From positions 396,291 through 460,290 of the forward strand of contig NZ_SZVW01000005.1 of assembly GCF_007655005.1 (NCBI RefSeq): 64,000 nt of DNA. Reading direction: 5' to 3'. How positions within the stretch are numbered: position 1 is the stretch's first letter; every line of letters starts with the position of its first letter. Shown in pieces: positions 25,794 to 34,565 of this stretch. The notes beneath the pieces are model-generated. The model had not been told where the DNA came from. It worked only from the letters and a program-made list of their open reading frames with translations, and made no database searches. A program made the translations under genes and the position numbers. The DNA comes from Streptomyces tibetensis. Lineage in GTDB: Bacteria > Actinomycetota > Actinomycetes > Streptomycetales > Streptomycetaceae.

Positions 25794-26810
25794 GATGGGC
25801 ACCGGGACCGCCGTCAGCACCCCGGACACCGCGACCGCCAGGCCCAGGGCGACGACCTCCGCCCGGGCCGGCTCACACGCGGTCAGCGGGTCGGCGGACC
25901 GGCGCAGCCGTCGCCGGGCCCACACCGCGAGGGCGGCGACGACCGCCACGAGCAGCACCTTGGCGAGCAGCGCGCGCCCGTACGCCGTCCCGGTCAGCTG
26001 CTCGAGGATCGTCTCCGGCGGCATCCGGCGCAGTGAACTGCACACACCCGTCGCGGTGACGGCGGCGAGCAGGACGGCCGCCACGCGCGCGTAGAGACCC
26101 AGCAGTGCCGCGCCGGCCGCCGCGTCGGGCCGGCCGCGCCACAGCCGCAGGACGCGCAGCGCGTGCACCAGGCCGCCCGCCCACAGCGCCGCGCAGGACA
26201 GGTGAACGAGCGTCAGCGCGGAGCCGGTCAGCGGGGTGTGCTCGGTCGTGGGGTGTGCGCGCAGCGCCTCGGCGACGACCACGGCGGCCAGCGGCCAGGC
26301 CTGCGAGGCGGGCCGGCGCGACGCGGCGCACAGTCCCGCCACCAGGAACGCGTTGACCTCCAGCAGGGCGAGCTTGCCGTCCCGGGAGGCGTAAAGCCCC
26401 CCGACATCGATGTCGGCCCCCTCGCCCGGCACGAGATTGCCGGTGGCCACGACCGCGGCGAGCCCGAGGGCGGCCAGGAAACCGGCGCCGGCCGCGAGCG
26501 GGGACCGACTGCGGGGCAGAACCGGGGGAGCGCCGCCCCGGCCGGGCAGCGAGCGCGCCAGCCGGTTCACGAACAGTTCACCGACGGGTATGCACAGCGC
26601 CCCGAACAGCACCGTGCGGAGCAGGGCTATGCCGCCGGCGCCGGGCGCTTCGGCCTCCCCGGTGCCGTGCAGCGCGGCGGACGGGCCGAGCAGCGGGATC
26701 AGCGCGGCCAGCGCCACCAGCACCAGGACGGCGACGGCCCGGCCCGCACCGGCGCGCCGCACGGACCCGTGCCGATCGGCCGGCCCGGGCGGGGGTTGTG
26801 TCAGGGTCAC
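25785..26810 (-). CDS. CopD-like multi-pass membrane protein
   Basis: A 341-aa protein from GTG 26810 with about eight hydrophobic helices. The second half resembles the CopD copper-import domain: LTLVHLSCAALWAGGLVHALRVL with conserved His and Trp-Gly-Gly, then LYARVAAVLLAAVTATGVCSSL and AYGRALLAKVLLVAVVAALAVWARRRL. A role in copper uptake is a family-level guess; no CopC is adjacent. Its 3' end overlaps the decayed TetR fragment. A TTG at 26846 or GTG at 26834 are alternative starts. Confidence 0.8.
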   Translation of the reverse strand: MTLTQPPPGPADRHGSVRRAGAGRAVAVLVLVALAALIPLLGPSAALHGTGEAEAPGAGGIALLRTVLFGALCIPVGELFVNRLARSLPGRGGAPPVLPRSRSPLAAGAGFLAALGLAAVVATGNLVPGEGADIDVGGLYASRDGKLALLEVNAFLVAGLCAASRRPASQAWPLAAVVVAEALRAHPTTEHTPLTGSALTLVHLSCAALWAGGLVHALRVLRLWRGRPDAAAGAALLGLYARVAAVLLAAVTATGVCSSLRRMPPETILEQLTGTAYGRALLAKVLLVAVVAALAVWARRRLRRSADPLTACEPARAEVVALGLAVAVSGVLTAVPVPIRW

Positions 26811-26861
26811 CCCAGGATCTTCACCAACCTTCACACGGCCGGGCAAGTCGGCACAGAGGCC

Positions 26862-27392
26862 TCAAGCAACCTTCGGTGCGGCCGACCACCACAGCCGCAC
26901 CTCCTTGCGCTCGTCCGTGGGCCGCAGCTCCCACCCCTGGGCGAGGGCGACCTCGGCGACGTACCAACCGCCGACCCCCCGGTACTTCCGCAGCGGTATC
27001 GCACACTCCACGGGAGGCTTCGGCTTCTTCGGCACGACCGGCGCCGAGGCCCGGGCGGTCCACTTCGCCACGGCCTTGTCCACCCGCGCCTTGTAGTACG
27101 CGGCGTCGCCCTCGTGACGCAGCTCGGGCCAGGACACGCACCAGGAGGCCGTGCTCCCGATGCGGTCGAGGGTCCAGCCCATGGCCTTGAGGTAGCCGCG
27201 TTCGAGGGTGTTGCTGAACACCGTGACGACCTCCGCGAACATGCCGACGACGAGGAACACGGCCAGCACCGCCGCCCACAGCACACACACCACCGGGAAC
27301 CACACCACACTGCCGGCGAACCGCAGGGCCAACTGCCACTGCGGCCGCACGGGTCGGGCCGTCCAGGTCGCCGGATTCACGTACACGTCCAT
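26862..27392 (-). CDS. Hypothetical membrane protein
   Basis: A 176-aa protein from ATG 27392 (MDVYVNPATWTARPVRPQW) with a long hydrophobic stretch at about residues 25-60 (LRFAGSVVWFPVVCVLWAAVLAVFLVVGMFAEVVTV). It then has a soluble part rich in Trp and basic residues, ending in LRPTDERKEVRLWWS. No family recognised. It follows the upstream subtilase gene on the same strand with about 76 bases between. Confidence 0.75.
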   Translation of the reverse strand: MDVYVNPATWTARPVRPQWQLALRFAGSVVWFPVVCVLWAAVLAVFLVVGMFAEVVTVFSNTLERGYLKAMGWTLDRIGSTASWCVSWPELRHEGDAAYYKARVDKAVAKWTARASAPVVPKKPKPPVECAIPLRKYRGVGGWYVAEVALAQGWELRPTDERKEVRLWWSAAPKVA

Positions 27393-27468
27393 GACGAGGA
27401 ATCCTGCCGCAGACGCGGAGCGGGCCGGACGGGTGCTCCCGCCCGGCCCGATCACCTTCACACGAGCT

Positions 27469-28989
27469 CTACTTGGTGACCGCGTCCAGCGCGTCCGCGA
27501 TGCCCCAGCCGTAGAAACCGTTCCGGTTCTTCGAGCCCTCGCACACCGCGTCGATCTTGCCGTCGGCGTCGATGTCGTACGGGTCCGTGCACGCCGTGGC
27601 GTCGGCCTCCGCGTACAGCAGGGCCTTCACCAAGGCCGGAGAGGCGTGCGGGTGCGTCGACCTGATGAGCGCGGCGACGCCCGCGACATGCGGGGACGCC
27701 ATCGACGTACCGGCCATGTAGCCCCACTTGCCGCCCGGCAGCGTACCCAGGATCAGACCGCTCGTGGCCGGCGCCTCGGGCCTCTGGTAGGCGGTCGAGT
27801 CACCGCCCGGGGCGGCTATGTCGATGGTGCCCAGGCCGTAGTTGGAGAAGGACGACTTGATGCCCTTGGCGCCCGTCGAGGCGACCGTGACGACACCCGG
27901 CAGCTGGGTCGGGATGTCGAGGCACTTCGAGGGGTCGACGACCCGGTCGCCCGGCGTGCTGTCGTTGGGGGACGACGGGTCGGTGATCTCGTCGGAGGCG
28001 AGGTCGTAGTTCTCGTTGCCGCCCGCGGCGACGTTGACCGCGCCCTTCTTCTCCGCGTACCGCGAGGCCCGGGTGACGGCGTCCACCAGCGCCCTCTGGT
28101 CCGGGTCGTTGTCGCAGTTGAAGTACCAGGGGTCCGTGTAATAGCTGTTGTTCGTCACGTCGACCCCGTGCTCGGCCGCCCACACGAAGCCGCAGACCAC
28201 GGCCTCCGTGTAGAAGAAGCCGTCCGGGTTGGACACCTTGATGCCGGAGACCTTCACGCCGGGCGCGACACCGGTCATGCCGACACCGTTCTTCGCGGCG
28301 GCGATCTCACCGGCGACGTGGGTGCCGTGCGGGCTCTCCGCGGCGCCCGGCCGCCAGGCCCCGTCGGCCGTGTCCGGCTTGCCCGACACGCAGTTGACCG
28401 ACGCCTTGCGGTCGAAGTTGGGCGCGATGTCGGGGTGGGTGTCGTCCACACCGGTGTCGATCACGGCGACCGTGACCTTCTTGCTGCCCAGCGTCTTCTC
28501 GTGCGCCTTGTCCGCCTTGATGGCGGCCAGGTCCCACTGCTGGGGCTGCAACGGGTCCTGCCCGGCGGGCGCGTCGGCCGCGGCGACCTCGGCCGCGCTC
28601 AGCACCTTCGGCGCGCCCAGGTCACCCGTCGACGCCGAGGGCAGCGGCGCGGTACGGGTGGCCCCCGCCGACTGCACGCCGCGCACCGTGCGGATCGTCT
28701 TGGCGAAGTCGGCGTTCGAGGAGTGGACGACGAGGACGCCGATCTGGTCGTACGACGTCACGATCGTGCCGCCCGCCTTGGCGACGGCCTTCTTCACATG
28801 CGCCGAAGTGCCGTGCCCCGGCTTGACGTTGACGACGTAGCTGAACGACGCGGCCTCGGCCGCGGTGGGTGCCGGGACGTCCTCGGCGGCCGTGGCCACG
28901 GTGTTCGGCAGGAACGCGAGGGCCGTGGCCACGGCCATCCCGGCCGGTATCGCGACCGCGCGACGGTAGCGCGCGTACGGCGCAGTCAT
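27469..28989 (-). CDS. Secreted S8 family serine protease (subtilase) A
   Basis: A 506-aa secreted protease. A signal peptide (YRRAVAIPAGMAVATALAFLP..ATAA, residues about 8-35) and an I9-like propeptide (50-110) precede the S8 domain. The triad is Asp178 (AVIDTGVDDTHPD), His221 (HGTHVAGEIA) and Ser429 (GTSMASPHVAG), with oxyanion Asn in AAGGNEN. Near the C-terminus a calcium-loop-like DIDADGKID is flanked by Cys. It is a tandem paralogue of the next gene upstream, with the same domain order and C-terminal NGFYGWGIADALDAV. Confidence 0.94.
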   Translation of the reverse strand: MTAPYARYRRAVAIPAGMAVATALAFLPNTVATAAEDVPAPTAAEAASFSYVVNVKPGHGTSAHVKKAVAKAGGTIVTSYDQIGVLVVHSSNADFAKTIRTVRGVQSAGATRTAPLPSASTGDLGAPKVLSAAEVAAADAPAGQDPLQPQQWDLAAIKADKAHEKTLGSKKVTVAVIDTGVDDTHPDIAPNFDRKASVNCVSGKPDTADGAWRPGAAESPHGTHVAGEIAAAKNGVGMTGVAPGVKVSGIKVSNPDGFFYTEAVVCGFVWAAEHGVDVTNNSYYTDPWYFNCDNDPDQRALVDAVTRASRYAEKKGAVNVAAGGNENYDLASDEITDPSSPNDSTPGDRVVDPSKCLDIPTQLPGVVTVASTGAKGIKSSFSNYGLGTIDIAAPGGDSTAYQRPEAPATSGLILGTLPGGKWGYMAGTSMASPHVAGVAALIRSTHPHASPALVKALLYAEADATACTDPYDIDADGKIDAVCEGSKNRNGFYGWGIADALDAVTK

Positions 28990-29050
28990 GCTGTCTCCAG
29001 TTCGTTCACAGTACGAGCTGATCTTGCGAAGGTCTCGATGGCGGGCCGGG

Positions 29051-30580
29051 TCACTCGACCGCGCGCAGCGCGTTGACGATGCCGTGGCCGTAGAAGCCGT
29101 TGACGCGCTTGCCGCCCTTGCAGACCGCGTCCTGCGTTCCGTCGCCGTCCTGGTCGTAGGAGGCGGGGCAGGCGGTCTTGTCGGCCTGCGCCTTCAGCAG
29201 CGCCTGCAGCTGGGCCGGAGACGCCCAGGGGTACGTGGACTTCAGCAGCGCGGCGACGCCGGAGGCGTGCGGCGAGGCCATCGAGGTGCCCTGCAGGAAG
29301 CCCCACGTGCCGTTCGGCAGGGTGGAGAGGATGCGGCCGTTCTTCGAGGGGGTGTCGGGTATCTGGTAGCGCCCGTCGCCGCCCGGCGCGGCGACGTCGA
29401 CGACGCCCTTGCCGTACGTCGAGAAGTACGACTTGACGTTGTCGACGCCCGTCGAGCTCACCGTGACGACACCCGGCAGCTGGTTCGGCACGTCGAAGCA
29501 CTCGTGCGGGTCGATGGTGCGCTCGACCGGGGTGGAGTCGTCGGGGCTGGAGTCGTCGACGATCGCGTCCGAGTCCAGGTCGTGGTTGGAGTTGCCCGCC
29601 GCGGCGACGTTCAGCGTGCCCTTCTTCTGGGCGTACAGCTGGGCCCGGTTGACCGCGTCGACGATGGCCCGCTGGTCCGGGTCGTCCATGCAGTTGTACA
29701 GCCACGGGTCGACGTAGTAGCTGTTGTTCGTGATCTCGACGCCGTGGTCGGCGGCGAACACGAACGCGCACACGACGCTCTCCGGGTAGAAGAGGCCGTT
29801 CGCCCGGTCGGTCACGTTGATGCTGGACACCTTCACGCCGGGAGCGACGCCCGCGACGCCGACGCCGTTGCGGGCGGCGGCTATCTCACCCGCGACGTGC
29901 GTGCCGTGGTAGTCCTCGGCGGTGTACGGCCGCCAGGCGCCCTCACTGGTGTCGGGCTTGCCGCCGGCGCAGTTGGCGGACTGGGAGGCGGAGAAGTTCG
30001 GGGCTATGTCGGGGTGGGTGTCGTCCACGCCGGTGTCGATCACGGCGACGGTCACCTTGCGGCTGCCCGGATTGATCCGCGCGGCCTGGTCGGCGCCGAT
30101 CGCGCGCAGGTCCCACTGGTCCGCTTCGAGGGGCTCGCTCTCGGGCGTCGTCGCCGAGGCGGCCTCGGTGCGCTTCGCCTGGGCGGCCGTCAGGTACTCG
30201 ACCGCGCCCTCCTCCTTCGTCCCCGCGGGGGCCAGCGGCGTGGTCCGCGTCGCGCCGGCGGACCGGACCCCGCGGGCCTCGCGGATCGTCTTGGCGAAGT
30301 CGGGGTTCGAGGAGTGGACGACGAGCACGCCGATCCGCTCGTAGGCGGCCACGACCGAACCGTCGGCCTTCCCGATCGCCTTCTTCACCGAGGCGATCGT
30401 GTGGCGGTCCACCTTGGTGTTGACGACGTACGCCAGCTTCGGCCCGTCCGCCGTCCGGACGGCCGACTCCGCCTGCGGGGCCGCCGAGGCGGCGGCGGGC
30501 AGGAAGCCGAGCGAGGCGGTCAGGGACAGCACGACGGGCACGGCGAGAGCGAGCCGGCGTCTGGAACGCAAGTGAGACAT
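29051..30580 (-). CDS. Secreted S8 family serine protease (subtilase) B
   Basis: A 509-aa paralogue of protease A. It has a signal peptide (MSHLRSRRRLALAVPVVLSL), an I9-like propeptide, and the triad Asp (AVIDTGVDDTHPD), His (YHGTHVAGEIA) and Ser (GTSMASPHASG). It ends with a calcium-loop-like DQDGDGTQDAVC and NGFYGHGIVNALRAV. ATG 30580 has a GGAGGA site 12 bases upstream. A 70-bp duplication repeats the leader, this RBS, the ATG and the first codons just upstream. The copied ATG (30650) is out of frame with the protease. Confidence 0.94.
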   Translation of the reverse strand: MSHLRSRRRLALAVPVVLSLTASLGFLPAAASAAPQAESAVRTADGPKLAYVVNTKVDRHTIASVKKAIGKADGSVVAAYERIGVLVVHSSNPDFAKTIREARGVRSAGATRTTPLAPAGTKEEGAVEYLTAAQAKRTEAASATTPESEPLEADQWDLRAIGADQAARINPGSRKVTVAVIDTGVDDTHPDIAPNFSASQSANCAGGKPDTSEGAWRPYTAEDYHGTHVAGEIAAARNGVGVAGVAPGVKVSSINVTDRANGLFYPESVVCAFVFAADHGVEITNNSYYVDPWLYNCMDDPDQRAIVDAVNRAQLYAQKKGTLNVAAAGNSNHDLDSDAIVDDSSPDDSTPVERTIDPHECFDVPNQLPGVVTVSSTGVDNVKSYFSTYGKGVVDVAAPGGDGRYQIPDTPSKNGRILSTLPNGTWGFLQGTSMASPHASGVAALLKSTYPWASPAQLQALLKAQADKTACPASYDQDGDGTQDAVCKGGKRVNGFYGHGIVNALRAVE

Positions 30581-30690
30581 GGGGTCTCCACATCCTCCGG
30601 AAACGAAACCGGCCCGAGACGAGCCGGCGTCTGGAACGCAAGTGAGACATGGGGTCTCCACATCCTCCGGAAACGAAACCGGCCCGAGAC
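30551..30690. repeat. 70-bp tandem duplication of the protease B RBS and start
   Basis: 30551-30620 and 30621-30690 are identical. On the minus strand each contains TTTCCGGAGGATGTGGAGAC, the ATG and the codons for MSHLRSRRRL. Because 70 is not divisible by three, the upstream start enters a different frame that stays open to 29943. Ribosomes using it would not make the protease. Confidence 0.97.
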
Positions 30691-30901
30691 ACAGGTGGTG
30701 CCCGGGCAGGTACATGACGTGGTGCAGGGTGAAGCTATCCCGGCCTCTCGCTGGCCAGCAACGCTTTGTCGAAACGACTTCGGAAACAACGCCGGGCGTT
30801 TGAACCGGTTCTCACGCGCCGCCGTGACGTTGAACAGGGAGCGCGAGGACACGCGCCTCCGCCCACGCTCACAACTGCTGCCGTCCTTGCGAGGAGACTT
30901 C

Positions 30902-31258
30902 GTGGCCACCGACGCACCGCCCCCCTCGAAAGAGCAACACAAGCTCCCCTCACCCGAGGAGTTCGCCGAGGTGCACGAGAGCGCGGAGTTCGTTGAACTG
31001 CGCCGCTCCTACCGCTCCTTCGCCTTCCCGCTGACCATCGGCTTCATCGCCTGGTACCTGCTGTACGTCCTGCTCTCGAACTACGCGGGCGGCTTCATGG
31101 GCACCAAGCTGTTCGGCAACATCAACGTCGCCCTCCTCCTCGGCGTCGCCCAGTTCGTCACCACGTTCCTCATCGCCTGGTGGTACTCGCGGCACGCCGC
31201 CGCGAAGCTCGACCCCAAGGCCGAGGCCATCAAGACCCGGATGGAGAGCGGCGCATGA
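30902..31258 (+). CDS. DUF485 domain protein, partner of the symporter
   Basis: A 118-aa protein from GTG 30902 with GAGGAG upstream. Two membrane helices (SFAFPLTIGFIAWYLLYVLLSNY and NVALLLGVAQFVTTFLIAWWY) follow the DUF485 lead FVELRRSYRSFAFPLT. DUF485 genes habitually precede ActP-type acetate/solute symporters (as yjcH does actP). Its stop overlaps the symporter ATG (ATGA at 31255). Confidence 0.93.
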   Translation: MATDAPPPSKEQHKLPSPEEFAEVHESAEFVELRRSYRSFAFPLTIGFIAWYLLYVLLSNYAGGFMGTKLFGNINVALLLGVAQFVTTFLIAWWYSRHAAAKLDPKAEAIKTRMESGA

Positions 31259-32880
31259 GCCCCGTACAGCACACCTTCCTCGCCGCGAACGAGGCCAGCG
31301 AGCACCGCCCGCTGATCATCACCCTGTTCGCACTGTTCGTCCTCGCGACCCTCGGCATCACCATCTGGGCGGGCCGCCAGACCAAGGACGCCGCCGACTT
31401 CTACGCCGGCGGCCGCCAGTTCAGCGCCTTCCAGAACGGGCTCGCCGTCTCCGGCGACTACATGTCCGCCGCGTCGTTCCTCGGCATCGCGGGCGCCATC
31501 GCCCTCTTCGGCTACGACGGCTTCCTCTACTCCATCGGCTTCCTGGTCGCCTGGCTGGTCGCCCTGCTCCTGGTGGCCGAGCCGCTGCGGAACTCCGGCC
31601 GCTACACCATGGGCGACGTCCTCGCGTACCGCATGCGCCAGCGCCCGGTCCGCACCGCCGCCGGCACCTCCACCATCGTGGTGTCGATCTTCTACCTGCT
31701 GGCCCAGATGGCCGGCGCGGGCGTCCTCGTCTCGCTGCTGCTCGGCATCACCTCCGACGCCGGCAAGATCCTCATCGTGGCCCTGGTCGGTCTCCTGATG
31801 ATCGTCTACGTCTCGATCGGCGGCATGAAGGGCACCACCTGGGTGCAGATGGTCAAGGCCGTGCTGCTCATCGGCGGCACCATCCTGATCACCTTCCTGG
31901 TGCTGCTGAAGTTCAACTTCAACATCTCCGACCTGCTCGGCCAGGCCGCCGAGAACAGCGGCAAGGGCGCCGCCTTCCTGGAGCCCGGCCTGCAGTACGG
32001 CGCGACCGGCACCTCCAAGCTGGACTTCATCTCCCTGGGCATCGCCCTGGTCCTCGGCACCGCCGGCCTGCCGCACATCCTGATCCGCTTCTACACGGTG
32101 CCCGACGCCAAGGCCGCCCGTAAGTCCGTGAACTGGGCCATCGGCATCATCGGCGGCTTCTACCTGATGACCATCGCCCTCGGCTTCGGCGCCGCCGCAC
32201 TGATCTCCCAGGACGAGATCATCGCGTCCAACCCGTCCGGAAACACGGCCGCACCCCTGCTCGCCCTGCATCTGGGCGGTGTCGACTCGACCTGGGGCGC
32301 GATCCTGCTCGCCACGATCTCGGCGGTGGCCTTCGCGACGATCCTGGCCGTCGTCGCGGGCCTCACCCTCGCCTCGTCGTCGTCCTTCGCGCACGACATC
32401 TACGCCAACGTCATCCGCAAGGGGAAGGCGTCCGGCGCCGAGGAGGTCCGCGCGGCCCGCTGGGCGACCGTCGCCATCGGCGTCGTCTCCATCGGCCTCG
32501 GCGCCCTCGCCCGCGACCTGAACGTGGCCGGCCTGGTCGCCCTCGCCTTCGCGGTCGCCGCCTCCGCCAACCTGCCGACGATCCTCTACAGCCTGTTCTG
32601 GAAGCGCTTCACCACCCAGGGCGCGCTGTGGTCGATCTACGGCGGTCTGATCGTCGCCGTCGGCCTGGTGCTGTTCTCGCCCGTCGTCTCCGGCGACCCC
32701 AAGGCGATGTTCCCCGAGGTCGACTTCGCCTGGTTCCCGCTGAAGAACCCGGGCATCATCTCCATCCCGTTCGGCTTCCTCATGGGCTGGCTCGGCACGG
32801 TCCTGTCCAAGGAGGAGCCCGACGCCAAGAAGTACGCGGAGCTGGAGGTCCGGTCCCTGACCGGCACCGGAGCCCACTGA
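31255..32880 (+). CDS. Sodium:solute symporter, acetate/monocarboxylate (ActP/MctC) type
   Basis: A 541-aa inner-membrane protein with about 13 helices and SSS-family features: TKDAADFYAGGRQFSAFQNGLAVSGDYMSAASFLGI near residues 43-80, YTMGDVLAYRMRQRPVR, and LVLGTAGLPHILIRFYTVPDAKAARKS near 265-290, characteristic of the ActP/MctC branch. It likely imports acetate, pyruvate or propionate with a cation. It is translationally coupled to DUF485. The next gene, moaA, is functionally unrelated. Confidence 0.93.
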   Translation: MSPVQHTFLAANEASEHRPLIITLFALFVLATLGITIWAGRQTKDAADFYAGGRQFSAFQNGLAVSGDYMSAASFLGIAGAIALFGYDGFLYSIGFLVAWLVALLLVAEPLRNSGRYTMGDVLAYRMRQRPVRTAAGTSTIVVSIFYLLAQMAGAGVLVSLLLGITSDAGKILIVALVGLLMIVYVSIGGMKGTTWVQMVKAVLLIGGTILITFLVLLKFNFNISDLLGQAAENSGKGAAFLEPGLQYGATGTSKLDFISLGIALVLGTAGLPHILIRFYTVPDAKAARKSVNWAIGIIGGFYLMTIALGFGAAALISQDEIIASNPSGNTAAPLLALHLGGVDSTWGAILLATISAVAFATILAVVAGLTLASSSSFAHDIYANVIRKGKASGAEEVRAARWATVAIGVVSIGLGALARDLNVAGLVALAFAVAASANLPTILYSLFWKRFTTQGALWSIYGGLIVAVGLVLFSPVVSGDPKAMFPEVDFAWFPLKNPGIISIPFGFLMGWLGTVLSKEEPDAKKYAELEVRSLTGTGAH

Positions 32881-32894
32881 GCACGACCCCTCCC

Positions 32895-32942
32895 GCGCGG
32901 CCGCGTCGTAGGAACCTCCAGGTCCCTGCGGCCCGGCCGCGC
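32895..32942 (+). terminator. Possible hairpin after the symporter gene
   Basis: GCGCGGCC (32895-32902) can pair with GGCCGCGC (32935-32942) across a 32-base loop, 15 bases past the stop. The loop is long and no U-tract follows, so support is modest. Confidence 0.4.
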
Positions 32943-33051
32943 CGTGCGTCGTGGGATCGGGCCTGTGGCGTTGTCGGTGGGGTCACGTAGGCTCACAGGT
33001 GTCGGAGAAGCAGAGCCGCACGCATGATCCGCGACGAGGGAGGGGGCCCAC

Positions 33052-34041
33052 GTGCTCATCGACACCTACGGCCGGGTGGCCACCGACCTGAGGGTCTCAC
33101 TGACCGACAGGTGCAACCTGCGCTGTACGTACTGCATGCCCGAGGAGGGCCTGCAGTGGCTGGCCAAGCCGGACCTGCTCACCGACGACGAGATCGTCCG
33201 CCTGATCGACATCGCGGTGACGTCCCTCGGGATCGAGGAGGTCCGCTTCACCGGAGGCGAGCCCTTGCTGCGCCCGGGCCTGGCCGGCATCGTCGAGCGC
33301 GTCGCCGCGCTGGACCCCCGCCCCCAGATGTCGTTGACGACCAACGGCATCGGCCTCAAGCGCACGGCGGCGGCCCTGAAGGATGCGGGCCTGGACCGGG
33401 TCAATGTCTCCCTCGACACGCTGCGCCCGGACGTCTTCAAGACCCTCACCCGCCGCGACCGCCACAAGGACGTCATCGAGGGCCTGTACGCCGCCCGTGA
33501 CGCGGGCCTGACCCCGGTCAAGGTCAACTCGGTCCTGATGCCGGGGCTCAACGACGACGAGGCCCCCGACCTGCTGGCCTGGGCCGTGGAGCACGACTAC
33601 GAACTGCGCTTCATCGAGCAGATGCCCCTGGACGCCCAGCACGGCTGGAAGCGCGACGGCATGATCACCGCCGGCGACATCCTGGCCTCCCTGCGCACCC
33701 GCTTCGAGCTGACCGCCGAGGGCGAGGAGAAGCGCGGCTCGGCCCCCGCGGAGCGCTGGCTCGTCGACGGTGGCCCGCATGTGGTCGGCGTCATCGCCTC
33801 CGTCACGCGCCCCTTCTGCTCGGCGTGCGACCGCACCCGCCTCACGGCCGACGGACAGGTCCGCACCTGCCTGTTCGCCCAGGAGGAGACAGACCTGCGC
33901 GCCGCGCTGCGATCCGGCGCCCCGGACGAGGAGATCGCCCGCATCTGGCGCCTGGCGATGTGGGGCAAGAAGGCGGGAGCGGGCCTGGACGACCCGACGT
34001 TCGTACAGCCGACCAGGCCCATGTCCGCGATCGGTGGCTAG
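33052..34041 (+). CDS. moaA: GTP 3',8-cyclase MoaA
   Basis: A 329-aa radical SAM enzyme for the first step of molybdenum cofactor synthesis, GTP to 3',8-cyclo-GTP. The N-terminal [4Fe-4S] motif is Cys21, Cys25, Cys28 (CNLRCTYC). The second cluster ligands are in FCSACDRTRLTADGQVRTCLF near residues 257-277. GGEP (FTGGEPLLRPG) and the C-terminal Gly-Gly (MSAIGG) needed for activity are present. GTG 33052 is the start; no riboswitch is evident upstream. No other moa gene is in the window. Confidence 0.97.
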   Translation: MLIDTYGRVATDLRVSLTDRCNLRCTYCMPEEGLQWLAKPDLLTDDEIVRLIDIAVTSLGIEEVRFTGGEPLLRPGLAGIVERVAALDPRPQMSLTTNGIGLKRTAAALKDAGLDRVNVSLDTLRPDVFKTLTRRDRHKDVIEGLYAARDAGLTPVKVNSVLMPGLNDDEAPDLLAWAVEHDYELRFIEQMPLDAQHGWKRDGMITAGDILASLRTRFELTAEGEEKRGSAPAERWLVDGGPHVVGVIASVTRPFCSACDRTRLTADGQVRTCLFAQEETDLRAALRSGAPDEEIARIWRLAMWGKKAGAGLDDPTFVQPTRPMSAIGG

Positions 34042-34045
34042 AGAC

Positions 34046-34120
34046 ACCTGGGGGCGCGGGGCCGTATCGATATGCGGCTCCGCCGCGTGAGCGCGAACAG
34101 CCGCAGGGCCCGCAGCCGGG
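34046..34120. repeat. Streptomyces intergenic repeat (GCGGCTCC-type)
   Basis: It contains CTGGGGGCGCGGGGCCGTAT, ATGCGGCTCCGCCGCGTGAG and CGCGAACAGCCGCAGGG between the convergent moaA and a 71-aa gene. It is related to the blocks at 18571-18655 and 60736-60812. Confidence 0.7.
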
Positions 34121-34121
34121 G

Positions 34122-34337
34122 TCAGGCGTCCTTCGCTTCCCACTCCTCGAAGAGCACCACGTCCTTCAAGAATCCCCGCACCCCGAGGAACTGAGACAAG
34201 TGCTCGCGATGCTCCTCACAGGCCAGCCACGTCTTGCGCCGCTCCGGCGTGTGGATCTTCGGGTTGTTCCACGCCAGCACCCACACGGCGTCGACACGGC
34301 AGCCCTTCGCGGAACAGATGGGCGTCTCGTCACTCAC
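34122..34337 (-). CDS. Conserved small actinobacterial protein
   Basis: A 71-aa protein from GTG 34337: MSDETPICSAKGCRVDAVW..., with CSAKGC and WLACEEHREHLSQFLGVRGFLKDVV. The Cys pair (8 and 13) with a later Cys-x2-His suggests a small metal-binding fold. Homologues are common in Streptomyces but have no known function to my knowledge. The frame extends upstream without homology. Confidence 0.82.
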   Translation of the reverse strand: MSDETPICSAKGCRVDAVWVLAWNNPKIHTPERRKTWLACEEHREHLSQFLGVRGFLKDVVLFEEWEAKDA

Positions 34338-34565
34338 AGCTTTCGTCTCACTGAAAAGGCGACGCCGAGCAGCCACGGGGGGAGCTGCCCGGCGTCGGTC
34401 CGTCGCTCCGACGGGGGATGCGGAGCGCGTACGAAGTATGTCACGGGTAACCCCGGCCCCGGCACTGGAACAACATGATTGATCTGAGCTTTTCTTGAGC
34501 TTGGCGGGAAGCTGACTTCCCTTCCCGCTCTCCCTCAAGGTCCGCGGAATTGCGCCGGGGCGCGC

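Noticed and set aside
25620..26094. Plus-strand frames opposite the TetR remnant and CopD-like gene
   Set aside because: No homology or codon pattern; the minus strand gives a recognisable TetR C-terminus and CopD helices.
29943..30692. 249-codon minus frame starting in the duplicated leader of subtilase B
   Set aside because: It is out of frame with the protease and its sequence is Arg-rich shadow. It is kept only as a consequence of the 70-bp duplication.
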